DNA of 64,000 bases, from the NCBI RefSeq assembly GCF_014230145.1, contig NZ_JACHVC010000008.1, positions 124,001 to 188,000 on the forward strand, in the 5' to 3' direction. The DNA comes from Pelagicoccus albus (GTDB lineage: Bacteria > Verrucomicrobiota > Verrucomicrobiia > Opitutales > Opitutaceae). Within the stretch, counting starts at the first letter, position 1; the number at the start of each line of letters is the position of its first letter. This document shows, piece after piece, positions 24,897 through 34,257 of this stretch. A model generated the notes under the pieces. The model worked only from the letters and a program-made list of their open reading frames with translations, did not search any database and was not told the DNA's origin. The translations under genes and the position numbers were made by a program.

Positions 24897-27683
24897 TCAG
24901 GCTTTTATTAAGGCTTGGTCGCAGCGTGAGCATGTGTGCTCGTTGTCGGTTCCGTTGTTAAGTTTGGATTCCCATCTCCAGCAGCGAGGGCAGCGGCCTC
25001 CGCTTGCTTTTTCCGCAGAGATCTCGACCTCGGCACTTGAGTTGGCGACGAGTTTGACCTCCGAAACGATGAGTAGTTCTTCGAGAAAATGTGTATAGCG
25101 CTCCAGAAGGAGAAAACTTTCGCTCTTCGCATCGCCCGAAAGGGTGACAAACGCATCAAGGGAGCGTCCGATTTCGCCCGCGGAGCGAAGGGCCTCCAGT
25201 TTTTCGTTAACCTGATCGCGGAATGCGAACAAGGCTACGAAGTCTTCCGCAAGCTTAGCGCTCTGCCAGCTTTTGGCTTCCGAAGGCCAATCCTGCAGGA
25301 CAAGCGAGTCTTCGCTGAAGTCTTCACCTGTGGTGAAATAGGACCAAGCTTCATCCGTAGTGAACGGGATGATTGGGCCCATGATGCGCACCAGCGTCTT
25401 GAAGATGTGGTAGATGGCAGTCTGTGACGAGCGTCTTAGTGGAGCGTCGGCCGCCAAGGTGTACAGTCTATCCTTTAGGATGTCGTGGTACAGCGAGGAA
25501 AGGGTGACTGAGGCGAAGTGGTTGCAGAGCTGGTAGACCTTGTGAAACTCGTAGTTGTCGTAGGCTTTCTCAGTCGCTTCAGCGAGCTCGCCGACCTTGT
25601 GTACCGCCCAACGATCCAGTTCGTGGAGCTCTTCGATTTGCAGGGCATCCTTTTCGAAATCGAAGTCGTAAAGATTCGAGAGCTGGAAGCGGAAGGTATT
25701 GCGGAAGAGACGGTATGCATCTCCCACTCCTCCAAGGATTTGCTCCGAAATCCCGATATCGTTTCTGAAGTCGGTAGAAGCCACCCAGAGGCGAACTACG
25801 TCGGAGCCGAACTTGTTCATGTAGTGCATCAAGGTCATGGCTCCATCGCTCTTGGAGAGCTTAGATCCGTCTTGGTTCACTAGGAAGCCGTGGGTGAGGA
25901 TGCTCTTATAGGGAGCTCCGCCAGCTCGGATGACACCGGTCCAGAGGGATGATTGGAACCATCCGCGATGCTGGTCGCTGCCTTCGAGGTAAAGATCACA
26001 AGGCCATTTCAGCTCCTCGCGTGCCTTCAGCACCGCGAAATGGCTGGAGCCAGAGTCGATCCAGACGTCTAGGGTGTCGGTTCCCGCCTTTAGGGTTTTG
26101 CCTTTCCAGGATTCCGGGAGGTCGACTCCCTCTAGGAGTTCCTCAACGCTAGAAGTATACCAGAGGTTCGTACCAGCTGTGGAAACCTTGTCGGCAATCG
26201 CTTTGATCACGCCGGCGTCCATGTAGGCTTCGCCTTCTTCGTCGTAAAAGGCGGGAATCGGCACGCCCCATGAGCGTTGGCGGCTGATGCACCAGTCAGG
26301 GCGGGCTTCGACGTTGGCGGTGATACGCTTTTGGCCCCAATCTGGGATCCATTTCACCTTTTCGATGGCGGAAATGGCGTTTTGGCGGGTGCCATTCTTG
26401 TCGATGGCTACGAACCATTGATCGACCGCTCTGAAAATGACTGGGGTCTTGGAGCGCCAGCAGTGCGGGTAGCTGTGCTTGATGTTTTTCTTCTTAAGAA
26501 GGGCGCCCGCTTCATCGAGAGCCTTGAGCACCTTGCCGTTGGCGGGGACCCAGCCTTTTTCTTCAAGTACGGATTCGCCAACTAGAAATTCAGGAATTTG
26601 CCCGTCGTCGGCGTACTTACCCTCGTCGTTGACTGGACAATAGACATCCAAGCCGTACTTGAGACCTGTCATGTAGTCTTCTTGACCATGACCCGGGGCG
26701 GTATGGACGCAGCCTGTTCCGGATTCTGTGGTGACGTACTCGGCGAGAACCACTGGGCTGGGACGATCGATGAACGGGTGCTGGGGCTGTTCGCCTTCTA
26801 GCTCCTCGCCGCGAACCTCGTGCACTATCTTCCAGTCTTCGAGACCCAGGTCCTCGGCGAACTTTTCAGCCAAATCCTTGGCGACGATGTGCACTTTTTC
26901 GCCGGTATCGACGAATGCGTAAGTGAGGCGAGGGTGTACTGCGACCGCGAGGTTAGCGGGAATCGTCCAAGGCGTGGTGGTCCAGATGACGATGGAAAGT
27001 GGTTTTTCGATGCCGAACTTAGCTTTTTCGGCGATATCGAAGGCGACCCAGATCGAGGGACTTGTGTGTTCCTTGTACTCGATTTCGGCTTCCGCCAGTG
27101 CGGTAGCGCAGGGGATCGACCAGTAGACAGGCTTTTTGCTGCGATAGACGAGGTCCTGCTCCACGAAAGAGGCTAGGGTGCGGAGGATCTCCGCTTCGTA
27201 GGCTGGATTTTTGGTTTTGTACTCGTTTTCCCAGTCTCCCAAGACGCCAAGGCGCTTGAACTGAGAGCGTTGCACGTCGATCCAGTGTTCGGAAAAGGCG
27301 TCGCACTTGTCGCGAAGTTCGGCAGTCGGGAGGTCTTTACCTTCCGCCTGCAGTTCCTTGGTGACCTTGTGTTCGATGGGGAGTCCGTGGCAGTCCCAGC
27401 CAGGAATGTAGGGCGTGCTGAATCCTTGGGCGGCCTTGTAGCGGAGAACGATCTCCTTCAAGGTTTTGTTCAGGGCATGCCCGAGGTGGAGCTCGCCATT
27501 TGTAAACGGAGGACCGTCATGCAGGAGGAAAGTAGGTTTGCCCGCGTTCTTGTCCTGCAGTTTCCCGTACAGTCCAATCTTGTCCCAGTGTTCGACTCGA
27601 GCGGGTTCCCGCTTGCCGAGGTTGGCCCTCATAGGGAAGGCTGTTTTGGGAAGATTCAGGGTATCTTTATAGTTATCCGACAT
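24897..27683 (-). CDS. ileS: Isoleucyl-tRNA synthetase
   Basis: IleS charges tRNA-Ile. The 928-residue enzyme has the HIGH-type motif (GELHLGHALNK near residue 65), an editing domain, the KLSKSDGA (KMSKS) loop and a C-terminal zinc motif (CPRCWRWE and CSRCDQ). ATG 27683 is chosen because MSDNYKDTLNLPKTAFPM matches the normal N-terminus. The frame continues 57 codons upstream, but with atypical composition. First gene of the ileS-dksA-lspA set. Confidence 0.97.
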   Translation of the reverse strand: MSDNYKDTLNLPKTAFPMRANLGKREPARVEHWDKIGLYGKLQDKNAGKPTFLLHDGPPFTNGELHLGHALNKTLKEIVLRYKAAQGFSTPYIPGWDCHGLPIEHKVTKELQAEGKDLPTAELRDKCDAFSEHWIDVQRSQFKRLGVLGDWENEYKTKNPAYEAEILRTLASFVEQDLVYRSKKPVYWSIPCATALAEAEIEYKEHTSPSIWVAFDIAEKAKFGIEKPLSIVIWTTTPWTIPANLAVAVHPRLTYAFVDTGEKVHIVAKDLAEKFAEDLGLEDWKIVHEVRGEELEGEQPQHPFIDRPSPVVLAEYVTTESGTGCVHTAPGHGQEDYMTGLKYGLDVYCPVNDEGKYADDGQIPEFLVGESVLEEKGWVPANGKVLKALDEAGALLKKKNIKHSYPHCWRSKTPVIFRAVDQWFVAIDKNGTRQNAISAIEKVKWIPDWGQKRITANVEARPDWCISRQRSWGVPIPAFYDEEGEAYMDAGVIKAIADKVSTAGTNLWYTSSVEELLEGVDLPESWKGKTLKAGTDTLDVWIDSGSSHFAVLKAREELKWPCDLYLEGSDQHRGWFQSSLWTGVIRAGGAPYKSILTHGFLVNQDGSKLSKSDGAMTLMHYMNKFGSDVVRLWVASTDFRNDIGISEQILGGVGDAYRLFRNTFRFQLSNLYDFDFEKDALQIEELHELDRWAVHKVGELAEATEKAYDNYEFHKVYQLCNHFASVTLSSLYHDILKDRLYTLAADAPLRRSSQTAIYHIFKTLVRIMGPIIPFTTDEAWSYFTTGEDFSEDSLVLQDWPSEAKSWQSAKLAEDFVALFAFRDQVNEKLEALRSAGEIGRSLDAFVTLSGDAKSESFLLLERYTHFLEELLIVSEVKLVANSSAEVEISAEKASGGRCPRCWRWESKLNNGTDNEHTCSRCDQALIKA

Positions 27684-27795
27684 GCCCGTTTTTAGGAATG
27701 CGCGGATACTGGCCAAGGGGTCGCGCGTGTCAAGGATTGACGAAAATCGATTTGTTGGAGGGAAACTGGTAGGTTTTGGCAGATTTGCGGCACGT

Positions 27796-28110
27796 TTAAA
27801 ATCCGACTGCGGTTCGGATGCTTTGGTAGAGTTGATGGGTGTTTTCCGGCACAATCCGGTCGATGACGATGGAGGGAGCGTAATTTGGCTCTATGTCGAG
27901 GTGCAGGCCGTCCTCTGTACCCGGGGCGACAAAGTCGTCGATGAAATCCATCCCGCCTCGAGCTTTGAGCCAGCTGTAGTAGAGGTCGACTTGATCGCTT
28001 TCGATCAGGATGTTGGTTTGGAGCCTTAGGCTGCAGATCAGCGTAAGATCTCTGAAAGATGAAAACCATGTCGGAGGATTGAGGAGCTCGTCTCTGAAAA
28101 TGATGATCAT
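27796..28110 (-). CDS. Hypothetical small protein
   Basis: A possible 104-residue acidic protein beginning MIIIFRDELLNPP, with no signal peptide and no family I recognise. There is no convincing ribosome site before the ATG. It lies between ileS and aspS, where either strand could be intergenic. It may be real because the frame is open for over 300 bp and fills the gap. Confidence 0.4.
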   Translation of the reverse strand: MIIIFRDELLNPPTWFSSFRDLTLICSLRLQTNILIESDQVDLYYSWLKARGGMDFIDDFVAPGTEDGLHLDIEPNYAPSIVIDRIVPENTHQLYQSIRTAVGF

Positions 28111-28252
28111 AAGGCGGTAATCTATTCCGGGTTAACGCTTCGCCGCCTACTCAGCCTGAAGCGCGCCATTTTGCCTTTTTCGGGCGATCGGAGAATGGGT
28201 TTGCTTTCTAGGGGGGGATTTGCCCAATGTGCTGCCCTTTTTTCCAAGAGCT

Positions 28253-30055
28253 ATGAAACGAACACATCATTGCGGCCAACTTCGCTCCGGCGACGTTGGA
28301 AAATCGGTAGCGCTGATCGGCTGGGTGGACTCCATCCGCGATCACGGCGGCATTCTCTTTATCGACCTAAGAGACCGCGAAGGCCTGACTCAGGTGAAGG
28401 CCAATCCGAATAGCGATGACGCGAATTTCAATGCGGCCATCAACAGCCTCAAGCCGGAGTCCGTAGTCGAGTTTCACGGCGAAGTGGAAGCGAGAGCTGA
28501 AGGTACCACTAACCCGAAGATGCCAACTGGCGAGATCGAGGTGCAGGTCAAGGAAGTGGTTGTTCATAACATCTCCGAGACTCCGCCATTCCCGATCGAC
28601 GATGAGAAGGGCGACAAGGTCAACGAGGACATGCGCTTGCGCTACCGTTACCTAGACTTGCGTCGCAACAAGATGAACAAGGTGGTTCGTCTTCGTCACG
28701 CGACTTCGCGTTCCATCCGCGACTACATGGATACCAATGGTTTCGTGGACGTGGAAACGCCGATTCTTTTTAAGAGCACTCCGGAAGGGGCTCGCGAGTA
28801 TTTGGTGCCTAGCCGTATCAACCCAGGCGAATTCTACGCCCTTCCTCAGTCTCCGCAGCAATTTAAGCAGATGCTCATGGTGGCGGGTGTGGAGCGCTAC
28901 TACCAGGTCGCGCGTTGCTTCCGCGACGAGGACTTGCGCGCGGACCGCCAGATGGAGTTCACCCAGCTAGATATCGAGCTCTCCTTCATCGATCGCGAGG
29001 ACATGTACGAGCTGATCGAAGGTTTGATGAAGCAAATCTGGAAGGACGTTCTGGATGTTGATTTGCCGACTCCGTTCGCCCGTATGTCTTTCTACGATGC
29101 GATGAACCGCTTCGGTGTGGACAAACCGGATACACGTTTCGGGCTCGAGATTCAGGATTTCTCCGAAACCTTTGCCAATTCCTCTTTCAAGGTATTCCAG
29201 GCAACGGTGGCTAAGGGCGGAGTCGTCAAGGCTTTCAAGGCACCGACTTTGGCTGACGTCACTCAGGGCGAGATGAAGAATCTCGAAGAGACTGCCAAAT
29301 CGCTCGGAGCGAAAGGCTTGGCTTTCATCAAGGTAGGTGCCGAGGGCGAGTGGAAGTCTCCGATCGTAAAGTTCTTCTCGGATGAAGAGAAGGCAGCTCT
29401 CAGCGAGCGTCTCGAGCTCGAAGAGGGTGATATCGTTTTCTTCGCGGCCTCCGAGTGGGAGCAGGCTTGCGCGATCCTGGGACGCACCCGTTTGCTCTGT
29501 GGTGATTTGCTCAAGAAGCGTGGACGTTTGGAAATTGCTCCCGATCAGTTCAACTTCCTGTGGGTGATTGAATTCCCTCTCATGTCTTACGACGAGGAAC
29601 GTGGTGGCTTCGCGGCTACGCACCATCCATTCACGGCTCCAGTCCCTGAGGACGTGCAGTATCTCGATAGCGATCCGAAGCGTGTTCGCGGCCAGCACTA
29701 CGACTTGGTGCTCAATGGTGTCGAATTGGGTGGCGGTTCGATCCGTATCCACCAGACCGCAGTGCAAAAGAAGGTTTTCGAGGATGTACTCAAGATTCCT
29801 GAGGATGTGGTCAAGGAGCGCTTTGGCTATATGTTGGAAGCCTTCAAGTACGGAGCTCCGCCGCACGGCGGCATCGCTTTCGGCTTGGACCGCCTCGTCA
29901 TGATCTTGGCTGGATTGAGTAGCATTCGTGACGTAATCGCCTTCCCGAAGACTCAAAAGGGGCAGTGTTTGATGACCGATAGCCCAACGCCGGTCACCGA
30001 GAAGCAGCTCAAGGATTTGCACATCGATACAACCGTTCTTTCCGATGAGGATTGA
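28253..30055 (+). CDS. aspS: Aspartyl-tRNA synthetase
   Basis: AspS charges tRNA-Asp. The 600-residue class II enzyme has an N-terminal OB anticodon-binding domain (VALIGWVDSIRDHGG), motif 2 (FRDEDLRADRQMEFTQLD), a bacterial GAD insertion domain in the middle and motif 3 (GGIAFGLDRLVMILAG). ATG 28253 gives the standard MKRTHHCGQL start; the frame extends 11 codons up to a TTG. A strong terminator follows. Length and the GAD insertion indicate the bacterial type. Confidence 0.97.
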   Translation: MKRTHHCGQLRSGDVGKSVALIGWVDSIRDHGGILFIDLRDREGLTQVKANPNSDDANFNAAINSLKPESVVEFHGEVEARAEGTTNPKMPTGEIEVQVKEVVVHNISETPPFPIDDEKGDKVNEDMRLRYRYLDLRRNKMNKVVRLRHATSRSIRDYMDTNGFVDVETPILFKSTPEGAREYLVPSRINPGEFYALPQSPQQFKQMLMVAGVERYYQVARCFRDEDLRADRQMEFTQLDIELSFIDREDMYELIEGLMKQIWKDVLDVDLPTPFARMSFYDAMNRFGVDKPDTRFGLEIQDFSETFANSSFKVFQATVAKGGVVKAFKAPTLADVTQGEMKNLEETAKSLGAKGLAFIKVGAEGEWKSPIVKFFSDEEKAALSERLELEEGDIVFFAASEWEQACAILGRTRLLCGDLLKKRGRLEIAPDQFNFLWVIEFPLMSYDEERGGFAATHHPFTAPVPEDVQYLDSDPKRVRGQHYDLVLNGVELGGGSIRIHQTAVQKKVFEDVLKIPEDVVKERFGYMLEAFKYGAPPHGGIAFGLDRLVMILAGLSSIRDVIAFPKTQKGQCLMTDSPTPVTEKQLKDLHIDTTVLSDED

Positions 30056-30104
30056 CGGATCTAGCCCCCGTTGGAGCTATTGAATTAAGACCTTATTTCA
30101 TGGA

Positions 30105-30135
30105 GGGCCGCTCATTTTCGAGCGGCTCTTTTTTT
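30105..30135 (+). terminator. Rho-independent terminator after aspS
   Basis: A 9-bp stem (GGGCCGCTC with GAGCGGCTC, one G-U pair) with loop ATTTTC, followed by a T7 run. Confidence 0.9.
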
Positions 30136-30262
30136 GTCCGGTTACATTTGAGCGCCCACTTGTTTGGAGCGCGTAATTAAATCCTGAACAATGGGTGTTT
30201 CTATAAATAATATTCATAGACCCAAGCAGTTCGCTTACGATTTCTTAACGTTTGAAAGCTGA

Positions 30263-30278
30263 TGGCACGCCAGTTGCT
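30263..30278 (+). promoter_or_regulatory. Sigma-54 promoter of amtB-glnK
   Basis: TGGCACGCCAGTTGCT matches the -24/-12 consensus (TGGCACG-N4-TTGCW) exactly. It lies 68 bp upstream of the amtB ATG. Two near-copies of TTTG(G)AGCGC at 30147 and 30163 sit about 100 bp further up and could be activator sites. The activator could be NifA or a distant NtrC. Confidence 0.88.
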
Positions 30279-30345
30279 TGATCGGACCGGTCTCGAAGCT
30301 GCGATCCCGCAGCCTGTTTTCCTGAATAACAATCGATAGATCCAC

Positions 30346-31695
30346 ATGAAAAAACTCCTTCATCGAATCCCTGGACTTTCGCTACTCGCAATCTTGGCGG
30401 TAGTGAGTCTGGAACTAACGCCAGCGATGGCTTTGACCGGCGACGAAGCCGCTGCAAAGTCGTTCTTTGACCTCAGTAACTTGTGGATCCTGATATCCGC
30501 GGCTTTGGTTTTCATCATGCACCTTGGTTTCTCTTGTGTTGAAACCGGTCTGACTCAGTCCAAGAACACCGTTAACATCCTCTTCAAGAATCTCTTCATC
30601 GTAACGATGGGTGTTCTGACCTACGCTCTGTGGGGCTTCAATTCGATGTACCCAGGTGACTTCAATGGCTTCTTCGCTGTTGGTTCGCCAATCGCAAACG
30701 CGTTGGACTACGGCGATCCTTCCACGATGACTGCCGAATACGCTGACTACACGATCTGGAGTGACTTCGTATTCCAGGCAATGTTCGCCGCAACTGCTGC
30801 GACGATCGTTTCCGGTGCGGTTGCTGAGCGCGTTAAGCTCACTACTTTCATGATCTTTGCGACTCTGCTCGTGATGTTCCTCTACCCGATCACTGGTTCC
30901 TGGAAGTGGGGCGGTGGCTGGCTCGACGGTAAGGGCTTCTACGACTTCGCAGGTTCTTCCCTCGTTCACGCTTTTGGTGGTTTCGCAGCACTCGCTTGCG
31001 TACTCGTACTTGGACCTCGTAAGGGCAAGTACACTTCCGACGGCAAGATCAAGCCGATCTTGGGCCACAGCATGCCTCTCGCTGCTATCGGTGTGTTCCT
31101 TCTTTTCCTCGGATGGTTTGGATTCAACGGCGGTTCCGTACTCAGCGCCGACGCGGCTCTCGTTTCTCTCGTTTTCGTAACCACCACTATCGCAGCTTGT
31201 GCGGGTGCAATGGGCGCGATCTTCACTTCTTGGGTTGTTCTCAAGAAGCCTGACCTCTCTATGGGACTGAACGGTGTTCTCGCCGGCCTCGTTGGTATCA
31301 CCGCTGGCGCAGACCAAATGGGACCTTGGAGCGCTGCGATCGTCGGCCTTATCGCTGGTGTGCTCGTAGTTTTCTCGATCGTTTTCTTCGATAAGATCAA
31401 GATCGACGACCCTGTTGGCGCGATCTCCGTACACGGTATTTGTGGTATGTGGGGAACCGTCGCGGTAGGTATCTTCGGTGTCGCTGCTGGCGAGCCTGAG
31501 TCCTACAGCTTCATCTGGCAGTTGATCGGTACGATCTCCGTATCCGCCTTCGCTTTCATAACCTCTTTCGTACTGTTCTTCATCTTGAAGGCTGTAATGG
31601 GAGTACGGGTATCCGAAGAAGAAGAATTCGGTGGCCTCGACGTCGGAGAGCATGGTCAGGAAGCATATCCTGACTTCTCAGTCTCTTCCCGCTAA
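30346..31695 (+). CDS. amtB: Ammonium transporter AmtB
   Basis: AmtB moves ammonium/ammonia across the inner membrane and is gated by PII. The 449-residue protein has a signal peptide (to about residue 29), as many Amt proteins do, then eleven expected membrane segments. The twin histidines are in SSLVHAFGGFAAL and ISVHGICGMWGT, and the recruitment-site tryptophan/aspartate region is WKWGGGWLDGKG. The C-terminal tail is short and soluble, the docking region for GlnK. It is transcribed from a perfect sigma-54 promoter and followed by glnK after 86 bp, the standard amtB-glnK pairing but in the order amtB first. Confidence 0.96.
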   Translation: MKKLLHRIPGLSLLAILAVVSLELTPAMALTGDEAAAKSFFDLSNLWILISAALVFIMHLGFSCVETGLTQSKNTVNILFKNLFIVTMGVLTYALWGFNSMYPGDFNGFFAVGSPIANALDYGDPSTMTAEYADYTIWSDFVFQAMFAATAATIVSGAVAERVKLTTFMIFATLLVMFLYPITGSWKWGGGWLDGKGFYDFAGSSLVHAFGGFAALACVLVLGPRKGKYTSDGKIKPILGHSMPLAAIGVFLLFLGWFGFNGGSVLSADAALVSLVFVTTTIAACAGAMGAIFTSWVVLKKPDLSMGLNGVLAGLVGITAGADQMGPWSAAIVGLIAGVLVVFSIVFFDKIKIDDPVGAISVHGICGMWGTVAVGIFGVAAGEPESYSFIWQLIGTISVSAFAFITSFVLFFILKAVMGVRVSEEEEFGGLDVGEHGQEAYPDFSVSSR

Positions 31696-31772
31696 GGGAA
31701 TCTGTAAGGTTAAGAAGGACATTTACTTGCATAAAGTAACTCAATCCGTACTAAATATATAACCCTCAATAA

Positions 31773-32120
<348 letters not shown>

Positions 32121-32148
32121 GTTTAGCTAAAGGCTTAAATCTTTTTCT

Positions 32149-32182
32149 AGCCGATCCTCCGCATGGAGGGTCGGCTTTTTTT
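32149..32182 (+). terminator. Rho-independent terminator after glnK
   Basis: A 12-bp stem (AGCCGATCCTCC with GGAGGGTCGGCT, one G-U pair) with loop GCAT and a T8 run. Confidence 0.92.
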
Positions 32183-32563
32183 TGCTCCGGAGGAGATGTT
32201 GAGAGAAGGCAGAAAAGGGGGGGGGCTTATCCTTTAACTGCGATGTTTCGGCCTTTTTAAAGGGCAAGGTTGGAGTTGAACGAGTCGCTTCTCTACGGCC
32301 TATTCTCTAGTGGTCGGTGCGTGATGGGCAGCTTGAGCCTCAGCCTTGTGGCTCCTACTCTAGTGTGCCCACCGCTTCTATGCCCTGAAAATTTCAGGGA
32401 GCTGACTTCAGAATCCAGCCTGATGGGTGGTGCCAGCGGACTGCTGAGTGCCTCTCTGGCTTTATCTCTATCGGGGTTATGGCCTCACTCAGGCGGACGG
32501 CATCCATTGTGAGTCGAAGTGTTCCAGGAAAGGTGTCTGGGTTCTATTTCACGATTTGTTCGC
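32183..32563. other. Intergenic region with nested inverted repeats, no gene recognised
   Basis: About 380 bp between the glnK terminator and the convergent membrane-protein gene. It contains a G9 run near 32217, a perfect hairpin CCCTGAAA-A-TTTCAGGG near 32383, AGCC-TTGT-GGCT near 32336, and CCCACC/GGGTGG flanks enclosing about 70 bp. An 80-codon frame (32270-32512) has low-complexity Leu/Ser composition and no ribosome site, so I do not call it. A structured RNA is possible but unproven. Confidence 0.35.
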
Positions 32564-33391
32564 CTAGGCGGCCAATCCCTTGGCCTTGTTGCGAAGCTGG
32601 CGGATGTCCAAGGGGAGTTGGAGTCCGGAGTTTTTTTCCAGCGCTTCCAGGACAAATAGGTTCGCCCTGAGGCGTTCTGCCTCGCCGCTTTGGCTGGCGA
32701 TGCGGCTCCTGCGGATCGCTTCACCGGCTCTCACCGCGAGGTTGAGGGCGATTTGCTGGTCGCGTGTCAAGGGGGAGGCTTCGACGACCAGTTTTTCCGC
32801 TTCGTCGGTTAGGTTCAGATAGAGATCGAAAAGGTGTTTCTTCAGCTCTTCACCAGACAGCTGATCTTGTTCTGGCGTGTAGTACGCAATGGCTTGTTTG
32901 AAGGTGTCTGGGTGGATGACCGAGACGTATTGCACCGTGTTGACGTGCTGGATGAAGCGAAAAATCCGCAGGGAGTTGGGGAGCTCTGCTAGCATAAGAA
33001 CCATGTATAGCAGATAGAATATGGTTAGCAGAAGTTTCGCTCCTACAATCAGCGTCACTGCCAACAGGAGGATGTTTAAAAACAAGCCGGTGAAAAGTAC
33101 GATGATAGCCAGTACACAGCGATCGAATTGGCGGGCGAAGGGAACTGGAAAAGGCTTCAATACCTTCAGATCGTAATAGCGAGCAGGGACGTCCCCGTAG
33201 ACGATTCCGAGAAGGTAGAGGATCAGGGGAAGGAACAGCATGGGCCACAGCCAACCGCCGGTCTCGTTAATACCGCCGCGATAGTACTCGAAGAGAGTGC
33301 CACCAAACAATGCGGCTACCGCAAGCAACATCGCCTTTTTCCAAGGCGTGATGTGAATAGGGTCTGGCTTTGGCTCTACTTCTGCGGACAT
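32564..33391 (-). CDS. Uncharacterised membrane protein
   Basis: A 275-residue protein with about four hydrophobic segments between residues 20 and 150 (for example MLLAVAALFGGTLF and LFLPLILYLLGIVY), followed by a roughly 120-residue soluble helical domain rich in Leu, Glu and Arg (KLVVEASPLTRDQQIAL). The N-terminal 20 residues are polar and there is no signal peptidase site. I recognise no family. It stands alone, convergent to glnK and next to tRNA-Val. Confidence 0.75.
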   Translation of the reverse strand: MSAEVEPKPDPIHITPWKKAMLLAVAALFGGTLFEYYRGGINETGGWLWPMLFLPLILYLLGIVYGDVPARYYDLKVLKPFPVPFARQFDRCVLAIIVLFTGLFLNILLLAVTLIVGAKLLLTIFYLLYMVLMLAELPNSLRIFRFIQHVNTVQYVSVIHPDTFKQAIAYYTPEQDQLSGEELKKHLFDLYLNLTDEAEKLVVEASPLTRDQQIALNLAVRAGEAIRRSRIASQSGEAERLRANLFVLEALEKNSGLQLPLDIRQLRNKAKGLAA

Positions 33392-33522
33392 GTGTTGGAT
33401 TCAGGAACTCGTTGGACATGTTATAAGAGGGGGGCTCTTTCAAGCAGAACTTGATCCAATTCCGAATTGGCTACCGCTTTAATGGCCTGAGGCCAAGGCG
33501 GTGTCATTCCTAAGGTCAGGAA

Positions 33523-33600
<78 letters not shown>

Positions 33601-33741
33601 ATGGGAAAGGCCGCAAATAAGAATCTGCTAATGCCCCTTGGCAAGGCAAAATTTGAGAAAAACAAATATCTTTGCACATGCTCCTTGCATGCCGAGTAGT
33701 GGTTCGGTAAGAAGGCGCCCTTTTTTTAATCCTGATCCTGA

Positions 33742-34212
33742 ATGCGACACACCATCTCCGTACTCGTTGAAAACAAATTTGGCGTTCTTGCCCGCATCGC
33801 TGGCCTATTTAGCGGCCGCGGTTTCAACATCGACACGCTCAACGTGGCTCCGACTCACGATCCTGAGTTGTCTCGTGTGACAGCTGTGGTGCGAGGGGAT
33901 GACGCGGTGCTGGATCAGATCACCAAGCAACTGAAGAAGTTGATCAACGTAGTCGAAGTTCACGACTTCCAGACCGGTCAGGCCGTTTCCCGGGAGCTCG
34001 TCCTGGTTAAGCTGAAAACTGACTCTGGCAACCGTGCCGAGATCATTCAAATTTGCGAGTTGTTCCGCGCTAAGATTATCAGTGTCAATCACGCTGACGT
34101 GGTAGCGGAAATCACGGGTGACGAAGGCAAGATCGAAGCTTTCCTCGGCCTGGTGGAAGACTTTGGCATCATTGAGTTGGGCCGCACGGGCAACCTCGCC
34201 ATGGAGCGCTAG
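33742..34212 (+). CDS. ilvH: Acetolactate synthase small (regulatory) subunit
   Basis: IlvH binds valine and regulates the catalytic subunit in branched-chain amino-acid synthesis. The 156-residue protein has an N-terminal ACT domain (MRHTISVLVENKFGVLARIA, GLFSGRGFNIDTLNV) and the usual C-terminal domain ending with the VEDFGIIELGRTG segment. ilvB is not in the window, so it is separated from its partner, unlike the common ilvBH(N)C order. The neighbouring tRNA-Val may be coincidence. Confidence 0.95.
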   Translation: MRHTISVLVENKFGVLARIAGLFSGRGFNIDTLNVAPTHDPELSRVTAVVRGDDAVLDQITKQLKKLINVVEVHDFQTGQAVSRELVLVKLKTDSGNRAEIIQICELFRAKIISVNHADVVAEITGDEGKIEAFLGLVEDFGIIELGRTGNLAMER

Positions 34213-34257
34213 CTCAAACGGCTCGCACTCATTCCGTAAAACGAACTTTCCCAAGTT

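Noticed and set aside
28967-30022. 351-codon minus-strand frame opposite aspS
   Set aside because: It lies wholly inside aspS, whose motifs are unmistakable, and its sequence matches no family. A codon-bias shadow.
30415-31653. 412-codon minus-strand frame opposite amtB
   Set aside because: It is fully antisense to a complete ammonium transporter; its Glu/Arg-rich composition is the complement of hydrophobic codons.
32270-32512. 80-codon plus-strand frame after glnK
   Set aside because: Leu/Ser-rich low complexity, no ribosome site, no family; it spans several hairpins.
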